Assembly: GCA_964485555.1 (NCBI GenBank)
Contig: CAZAJN010000086.1
Span: 1 to 18,490, forward strand
From: GWC2-37-8 sp964485555
GTDB lineage: Bacteria > Patescibacteriota > Minisyncoccia > Moranbacterales > GWC2-37-73
Direction of reading: 5' to 3'
DNA: 18,490 nucleotides
The stretch's first letter is position 1, and each line of letters opens with the position of its first letter. A model generated the notes under the pieces. That model made no database searches. It saw nothing but the letters and a program-made list of their open reading frames with translations, and was not told the origin of the DNA. The position numbers and the translations under genes were made by a program. Shown one piece after another: positions 13,607 through 18,490 of this stretch.

Positions 13607-14755
13607 ATGAAAATAGGCTTGGACATAAGATTGATAGGCAAAAAAAGGACCGGCGATGAGGTGGTTATTTTTAATTTGGTCAGGGAGATGGCTAAGTTGG
13701 AAACTGGTCATGAATTTGAATTGTTCACTGATGTTACCGATGAAGACGTTCTGAGCGAAATTTCGCAGCAACTTGGAATTGTTGGAAAGGAAAATTTCAA
13801 AATCATATCCCTTGAAACTCCTAACAGGTTTAGTTGGAATTTTTGGATGCTTCCGAAACATCTGCGAAAAAATCCTGTCGATGTCTATCATACGCAATAT
13901 ATTACTCCTTGGTTTGTTTCAAAAAAAGTTAAAATTGTCACGATAGTGCATGACATATCTTTCAATTTCTTTCCGAAATTCATCAAGTTTTCCGACCTGC
14001 TTTTTTTGAAGACCTTGATTCCGATCAGCATCAAAAGGGCAGATAAGATTGTGGGAGTCTCAAAGTTTACTCAGGATGAGATAATAAAATACTACAAAAT
14101 CGATAAAGCGAAAGTTGAGCATAACTACAATTCAATCAGTGACGATTTCTTGAAGGGTGGCATCTCAGATGCGAAACTATTGGAAGTTAAGGAGAAATAT
14201 GGCCTACCCGAAAATTTCATTCTGTATATAGGAACGTTGCAGCCAAGAAAAAACCTCCCCATGCTTATTCAGGCATTCGCTAAGATTAAGAATGAATTGG
14301 GTGACATGAAGATTGTGATTGGAGGAAACAAGCAGGCTCATAACTTTGATTCAGGCATAGATGAAGCGATTGAGGCAAACAAGCTGACAAGTGAGGTCAT
14401 GTTTCCCGGTTTTGTGGATGAAAAGGACAAACCTGCTATTTTTCGATTGGCTAAAGTATTTGCTTTTCCGTCATTATATGAAGGTTTTGGCATTCCACCC
14501 TTGGAAGCCATGAGTCAGGGGGCTCCAGTGCTTTGCTCGGATATTCCCAGTTTGAAAGAAGTTTGCCAGGACGGCGCATTATATTTTGATGTGGAAAGTC
14601 TTGATGATTTTTCCAAAAAGTTGTATGATATTTCTATGGATAATGACCTTCGTGATAAGCTGATTTGCGCCGGTTCCAGTCGAGTCAGCTTTTTTTCTTG
14701 GGAAAAATCTGCCCGCAAGATGCTTGCAATCTACGAAGATTTGATGCATAATTAG
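13607..14755 (+). CDS. GT4-family glycosyltransferase (mannosyltransferase-like)
   Basis: A 382-residue GT-B enzyme of the same branch as the one at 10328-11545. Marks in order: IGLDIRLIGKKRTGDEVV (3-20), DVYHTQYITPW (92-102), IVHDISFNFFP (113-123), DKIVGVSKFTQDEII (146-160), YIGTLQPRKNLPMLIQAF (207-224), IVIGGNKQ, FPGFVDEKDKPAIFRLAKVFAFPS and the complete motif YEGFGIPPLEAMSQG (Glu292, Glu300). It is expected to extend a lipid-linked oligosaccharide in the cytoplasm. The gene is separated from the ligase by two palindromic elements, so it may have its own promoter; TAAATATATAAAA just before the ATG is A/T-rich but not a clear -10 box. There is no Shine-Dalgarno sequence. The sugar transferred is unknown. 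Confidence 0.93.
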   Translation: MKIGLDIRLIGKKRTGDEVVIFNLVREMAKLETGHEFELFTDVTDEDVLSEISQQLGIVGKENFKIISLETPNRFSWNFWMLPKHLRKNPVDVYHTQYITPWFVSKKVKIVTIVHDISFNFFPKFIKFSDLLFLKTLIPISIKRADKIVGVSKFTQDEIIKYYKIDKAKVEHNYNSISDDFLKGGISDAKLLEVKEKYGLPENFILYIGTLQPRKNLPMLIQAFAKIKNELGDMKIVIGGNKQAHNFDSGIDEAIEANKLTSEVMFPGFVDEKDKPAIFRLAKVFAFPSLYEGFGIPPLEAMSQGAPVLCSDIPSLKEVCQDGALYFDVESLDDFSKKLYDISMDNDLRDKLICAGSSRVSFFSWEKSARKMLAIYEDLMHN

Positions 14756-14841
14756 CGGAATATTAAAAAAATATATAGACATGGAAACATGTAAGCACAG
14801 AAACAAGCTAACAGCTATTGTTCAGATGCTTAAATGTTTAG

Positions 14842-16062
14842 ATGCGTAAAGAAATCTTTATGGAAAATGAACAGGTTTTTACCAGAAGTCACAAACCAGC
14901 TGCTGGGAAAATAACAAAAAAGAAATGGTTCAAACCCGTTATTATTATAGCGGTCTTGTTGTTTTTGGCTGGCGGAGCTTTTGCATGGAAAGCGGAAAGT
15001 GTTTTCGACAAAATCTCAACTGGCGGAAGTGTGATTGGAAGTTTGACTCATATCATTCCAGGAGTGGCTGATGAACTGGAAGGTGAAAAGGAAGGAAGAA
15101 TCAATATTTTGCTGTTGGGTATGAGAGGTGAGAAACTTTCTGGTGGCGGGCTGCTGGCTGACACTATCATGGTTGCAAGCGTGGTTCCAGCTGAGAACAA
15201 AGTTTCTTTGTTCTCGATCCCTCGTGATCTTTATGTCAAGAACCCTGAAAGCACATCAAGCAGCAAAATAAATGCTGTTTACGCATATGGGGAAGAAAAG
15301 AGAAAAGGTGGAGGGATGGAAGATATGAAGACTGTGGTGGGTGAAATTGTCGGCCAAAAGATCGGTTACGCTTTGGCTATAAATTTCAAAGGTTTCACTG
15401 ATTTGGTGGATGCTGTCGGTGGAGTTGAAGTAGATTTGAAACAACCTTTTGAAGAATTGATGCAGTTCAATGAGGAGCGCGTTTGTGATTCGTATGTTTT
15501 CACAAAGAAAACCGGAAAGTTTGAAAACAAATATCATACCAGAAGTGACGGTTCAAAATATTTGGCAGTAAGTTATCCTTTATGCACCAATCCTAATACT
15601 GAATGCGGTGGAGATTTCAAATTGCCAGCCGGTGTCCAGACCTTGAATGGTGAAAAAGCGCTTTGCTATGCACGTTCAAGAAAGACATCAAGTGATTTCG
15701 AGAGAGCCAAGAGGCAACAAATTGTTATTCAAAAAATAAAGGACAAGGCTTTGTCTATGGGAACATTGACAGATTTCGGCAAGGTCAACGCGATGATCAA
15801 CAGTCTCGGCAACAACATCAGAACAGACTTGCAAGCTTGGGAAATGAAGAGGTTGTATGAGGTTCAAGGTAAGATGAACAATCCTCAGATGTCACAGCGT
15901 GTTTTGGAAAATAATGCCGAAGGTCTTTTGTATAATCCGGAGCAGCGTCCTGAAACTGGATACATCCTGCTTCCGATCGGAGACAACTACGACAAGATTC
16001 ATGAAGCATTTCAAAACATCTTCATCGCGCCTGCGCAGTCAGACATAAGTCCTAAAAGCTAA
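14842..16062 (+). CDS. LytR-CpsA-Psr (LCP) family glycopolymer transferase
   Basis: LCP proteins move undecaprenyl-pyrophosphate-linked polymer onto peptidoglycan (or another acceptor) outside the membrane. The 406-residue product has a basic N-terminus, one membrane helix at about 32-49, and an outer LCP domain: RINILLLGMRG (86-96), ADTIMVASVVPAENKVSLFSIPRDLYV (106-132, with the lipid-phosphate binding Arg/Asp), KINAVYAYG (142-150), NFKGFTDLVDAVGGVEVDL (181-199), and YARSRKTSSDFERAKRQQ (276-293). Between the two last blocks is an insert of about 55 residues (205-260) with Cys215, Cys248 and Cys255. Start: ATG at 14842 or at 14860 (MENEQVF); the first lies within a filler word (TTTAGATGCGTAA), so 14860 may be the true one. 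This gene is the best sign that the glycan made by this locus ends up attached to the cell wall. Confidence 0.92.
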   Translation: MRKEIFMENEQVFTRSHKPAAGKITKKKWFKPVIIIAVLLFLAGGAFAWKAESVFDKISTGGSVIGSLTHIIPGVADELEGEKEGRINILLLGMRGEKLSGGGLLADTIMVASVVPAENKVSLFSIPRDLYVKNPESTSSSKINAVYAYGEEKRKGGGMEDMKTVVGEIVGQKIGYALAINFKGFTDLVDAVGGVEVDLKQPFEELMQFNEERVCDSYVFTKKTGKFENKYHTRSDGSKYLAVSYPLCTNPNTECGGDFKLPAGVQTLNGEKALCYARSRKTSSDFERAKRQQIVIQKIKDKALSMGTLTDFGKVNAMINSLGNNIRTDLQAWEMKRLYEVQGKMNNPQMSQRVLENNAEGLLYNPEQRPETGYILLPIGDNYDKIHEAFQNIFIAPAQSDISPKS

Positions 16063-16108
16063 CGAGATACTGGCATCATTTATTTATCAATTGATTTCAC
16101 AATCGCAC

Positions 16109-16918
16109 ATGGAGCTTTCAATAATCGTGGCAAACTACCGCAATCCGGAGATGCTAAAGGTGTGTCTTGATTCCATAATCAAACATGCGAAAAATATTTC
16201 GTATGAATTGATTGTAGCTGATAGTGCGACCCAAGAGGATACGGAAATGATGATGCGGGAAAATTTTGCCGACATGACCTTCTTTTCTTTCAAGGATAAT
16301 GTCGGTTTTCAAGCTATGGTCCGAAAAGGGATTGAAAATAGCTCTGGCAAATATTTGCTTGTTTTGAATGGTGACATCATTGTTACGGAAAATTCCATCT
16401 ATGAGATGTTGAGATTCATTCAATCGGACTCATCAATTGGGATGGTGGGACCAAAGCTGCTCAATTTTAATGGCTCGCTTCAGCCATCTTGCTTTCGTTT
16501 TTATAAGCCCTGGACGATCGTCTATCGCAGGACGATTGTTGGCAAGTTGCCGTTCGCCAAGAAACATTTGGATTGGTTCTTGATGAACGATTATGATCAT
16601 CAGACTCCAAAAGAAGTGGATTGGCTCATGGGCAGTTCTCTGATGATCACGCGTGAGGCTGTCGAAAAGGTTGGCCTGATGGACCCGCAATACTTCATGT
16701 ATATGGAAGATGTGGATTGGTGCAGAAGATTTTGGGAAAATGGTTTCAAAGTTTTCTACTATCCGCTTGTCAGCATGCATCACTATCACGGGAAGGGCAG
16801 CGCGAAAGGCGGAGCTATCAGGTCGCTTCTTTTCAATAAGATGACGTGGATACATATTTCGAGCGGTCTGAAATATTTTAGAAAATTTTGGGGCAAGGAT
16901 TTGCCTATCCATGGTTGA
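16109..16918 (+). CDS. GT2-family glycosyltransferase, WbbL/rhamnosyltransferase-like
   Basis: The 269-residue GT-A enzyme has SIIVANYRNPEMLKVCLDSI (4-23), LIVADSATQEDT (34-45), FKDNVGFQ (61-68), LLVLNGDIIVTENSI (83-97, NGD in the DxD position) and the strongly conserved block VDWLMGSSLMITREAVEKVG (170-189) with YFMYMEDVDWCRRFWENG (195-212), where the Glu-Asp pair is the likely catalytic base. These are marks of the WbbL/GlfT-like rhamnosyl- and galactosyltransferases that build surface polysaccharide. There are no membrane helices, so it works on the inner face. The ATG at 16109 is used; a TTG at 16091 would add only six residues. It follows the LCP gene by 46 bases. Confidence 0.9.
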   Translation: MELSIIVANYRNPEMLKVCLDSIIKHAKNISYELIVADSATQEDTEMMMRENFADMTFFSFKDNVGFQAMVRKGIENSSGKYLLVLNGDIIVTENSIYEMLRFIQSDSSIGMVGPKLLNFNGSLQPSCFRFYKPWTIVYRRTIVGKLPFAKKHLDWFLMNDYDHQTPKEVDWLMGSSLMITREAVEKVGLMDPQYFMYMEDVDWCRRFWENGFKVFYYPLVSMHHYHGKGSAKGGAIRSLLFNKMTWIHISSGLKYFRKFWGKDLPIHG

Positions 16919-17006
16919 GGATAAAAAAGCTGGCTGGCTAATTTAACAAAAAAATCATTCAAGAATTCTTATTGGCCGTTGGCTGTTCGAATTTCTATTA
17001 GCGGAT

Positions 17007-18302
17007 ATGACTGAAGAAATAAAAAAAGGTGTTTTGCCTGAAAATAACCATCGGCATGTTGAAAGAAAAAAGAGAAGCTGGGGAAGTGTCCCGACCTTGT
17101 TTTTGGTTGCTGGCGTCATTTTTTGGTTCGGCTATCAAAGCGGTTTGGAGGCTGCAAATGTTTCCTCACAAGCGCCCATTTCATTGGAAGATGTCAGATT
17201 GAAAAACGATGCTCAGCAAAAAAATAGCACCATAGACTTCTCACTATTTTGGGACGTTTGGAATTTGCTGGAGAAGAAATATGTTGAAGCGGACAAATTG
17301 GATGCGCGCGTGTTGTTTTATGGTGCAATAAAAGGGATGCTGGCTGCAACCGGTGACCCGTATACGACTTTTTTTGATCCAACTGAAAACAAAAAATTCG
17401 GAGAAGATATTTCCGGAAGTTTTGAAGGTATCGGAGCTGAACTTGGAATAAAAAACGGCATCTTGACCATCGTGGCACCTTTGCAAGGTTCGCCATCGGA
17501 AAAAGCCGGGCTTCGCAGTGGCGATAAGATAATAAAAATTGACGGCACAGTGGCGGCTGAGATGGACATTGAAGAAGCGGTGGACCACATCAGAGGGTCA
17601 AAAGGCAGTGTGGTGGTGCTGACAATTTTCCGTGAAGGAGATCAGGATACCAGAGATATTTCGGTTACCAGGGATACGATAAATGTAAAAAGCGTGACTC
17701 TTGAGTTCAAGGAAAACATGGCTGTGATTGAAATTACACGCTTTGGAGATGATACTAATAAGCTATTTGCAGAAGCGATCAACAAGGTTCGCACCCAAAA
17801 ATCACAAGGCTTGATCATTGATCTTCGAAATAATCCGGGAGGTTATCTTGAATCATCAATCGTCATCGCCAGTAAGCTTCTTCCAAAGGACAAAGTTGTG
17901 GTGATTGAGGAGAATGGCGATAAGACTCAGAAAAAAATGTTAAGCAGAGGCGGAGATCTTGCCAGCGCAATGGAAACCGTCGTGCTAATAAATGAAGGAA
18001 GTGCGAGCGCATCTGAAATTTTGGCTGGAGCTTTGAAGGACAATCGTCCTGACAATGTGACATTGGTGGGAAAGAAATCTTTCGGCAAAGGCAGTGTTCA
18101 GGAATTTATTGACATGCCCCAAGGAACAGCTGTAAAAATTACTGTTGCGCGTTGGCTTACTCCAAATGGAACACAGATAAATGAACAAGGGATCAATCCT
18201 GACAAAGAGATTAATCTCACAAATGAAGATCATGAGGCACAAAAGGATCCGCAAATGGAAGCTGCCTTGCAAATATTGAAGGAAAAACTTCAAATAAAAT
18301 AA
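17007..18302 (+). CDS. ctpA: Carboxy-terminal processing protease, S41 family
   Basis: The 431-residue protein is a membrane-anchored serine protease that trims or degrades outer-side proteins from their C-termini. Order: basic start, one membrane helix or signal anchor at about 28-48, an N-terminal helical region ending GDPYTTFFDP (116-125), a PDZ domain at about 133-215 (GSFEGIGAELG, then SEKAGLRSGDKIIKIDG), and the S41 catalytic core: LRNNPGGYL (273-281), NEGSASASEILAGAL (329-343) with nucleophile Ser334, and KKSFGKGSVQ (356-365) with general base Lys361. The length and motifs are complete. It lies 88 bases after the GT2 gene and ends at a strong terminator, so it is the last gene of the rightward group. 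A role in surface-protein or cell-wall enzyme maturation is typical of the family; a link to the polysaccharide is not shown. Confidence 0.94.
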   Translation: MTEEIKKGVLPENNHRHVERKKRSWGSVPTLFLVAGVIFWFGYQSGLEAANVSSQAPISLEDVRLKNDAQQKNSTIDFSLFWDVWNLLEKKYVEADKLDARVLFYGAIKGMLAATGDPYTTFFDPTENKKFGEDISGSFEGIGAELGIKNGILTIVAPLQGSPSEKAGLRSGDKIIKIDGTVAAEMDIEEAVDHIRGSKGSVVVLTIFREGDQDTRDISVTRDTINVKSVTLEFKENMAVIEITRFGDDTNKLFAEAINKVRTQKSQGLIIDLRNNPGGYLESSIVIASKLLPKDKVVVIEENGDKTQKKMLSRGGDLASAMETVVLINEGSASASEILAGALKDNRPDNVTLVGKKSFGKGSVQEFIDMPQGTAVKITVARWLTPNGTQINEQGINPDKEINLTNEDHEAQKDPQMEAALQILKEKLQIK

Positions 18303-18314
18303 GTTTCAAAAATA

Positions 18315-18353
18315 TTTAAAAAACATTCGGCAATAAGTCGAATGTTTTTTAAA
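18315..18353 (+). terminator. Intrinsic terminator after ctpA (possibly bidirectional)
   Basis: A perfect 15-bp stem runs from 18315-18329 (TTTAAAAAACATTCG) to 18339-18353 with a nine-base loop GCAATAAGT. The 3' side contains six T residues and the 5' side six A residues, so it can end transcription in both directions. It starts 13 bases after the ctpA stop. Confidence 0.85.
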
Positions 18354-18421
18354 TTGTTGCGTAAATCTCAAATCTCAATGTCAAATTTCGGATCATACGC
18401 AATATATGGTTTTGAAAAAAG
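18354..18421. other. Filler sequence between terminator and repeat copy C
   Basis: This stretch starts with TGCGTAA (18358-18364), continues with AAATCTCAAATCTCAATGTCAAATT filler words and has no coding frame. The AAATCTCAAAT words match those flanking the in-frame palindrome at 10419-10463. Confidence 0.5.
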
Positions 18422-18490
18422 TAAGTAATGTTTTTTGATTTGCCTATTTCCTTTTTCGGCACGCTCGCAATCGAGGAACTATGATTGCTT
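18422..18490. repeat. MITE-like inverted-repeat element, copy C (cut by window end)
   Basis: From 18422 the sequence follows copy A (from 6681) closely: AGT.AT, a T-run, CCTATTTCCTTTTT, then GGCACGCTC as in copy B. The inner hairpin follows: GCAATC (18467-18472), loop GAGGAACTAT, GATTGC (18483-18488). The distal half, where the GCTCTCG box and the second arm are expected, lies beyond the window. Confidence 0.65.

Noticed and set aside
1..18490. tRNA or rRNA genes
   Set aside because: No cloverleaf with a GGTTCGAATC-like T-arm and no conserved rRNA segment was noticed in the gaps; this was judged by eye and a covariance search would be needed to be certain.

Overview
The window most likely comes from a Patescibacteria (Candidate Phyla Radiation) genome, possibly Moranbacteria-like. 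This is inferred from style, not from a marker gene: AT-rich DNA, several genes without a clear Shine-Dalgarno sequence, TGA used as a stop (so not the Gly-recoding lineages), and intergenic DNA made of degenerate low-complexity words (AAATCCTAAATC-type) mixed with small palindromes. All full-length genes are intact.

The layout is two back-to-back gene groups around a divergent control region at about 9548-9990. Reading leftward (minus strand) from that region are a UDP-sugar 6-dehydrogenase, a small Cys-rich membrane protein, a DPM1-like GT2 glycosyltransferase, a GT4 glycosyltransferase, a large polytopic GT-C-like membrane protein, a small anchored beta-rich protein, a second GT4 enzyme and a divergent RtcB-family RNA ligase. 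Reading rightward (plus strand) are two very small membrane peptides with a sigma70 promoter and a terminator, a GT4 enzyme, an O-antigen ligase/polymerase-like protein, another GT4 enzyme, an LCP-family glycopolymer transferase, a WbbL-like GT2 enzyme and a CtpA-type S41 protease.

Together this is a cell-surface polysaccharide locus: nucleotide-sugar oxidation, cytoplasmic assembly on lipid carrier by several glycosyltransferases, membrane transfer/polymerisation, and LCP attachment to the wall. No flippase (Wzx or ABC) and no priming transferase is visible, so the pathway is incomplete here. RtcB and CtpA are probably neighbours rather than pathway members.

The least ordinary material lies between and inside genes. 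(1) A family of roughly 105-255 bp inverted-repeat elements (6685-6803, 9576-9830, 11611-11717, and one cut by the window end at 18422) shares terminal arms, a central hairpin and a GCTCTCG box; one copy carries a second palindromic element in its hairpin loop. (2) A palindromic, filler-like segment sits in frame inside a glycosyltransferase. (3) A 67-codon small ORF has a strong intrinsic terminator before its stop codon, an arrangement that would make non-stop mRNA. (4) Candidate leaderless promoters precede two glycosyltransferases.
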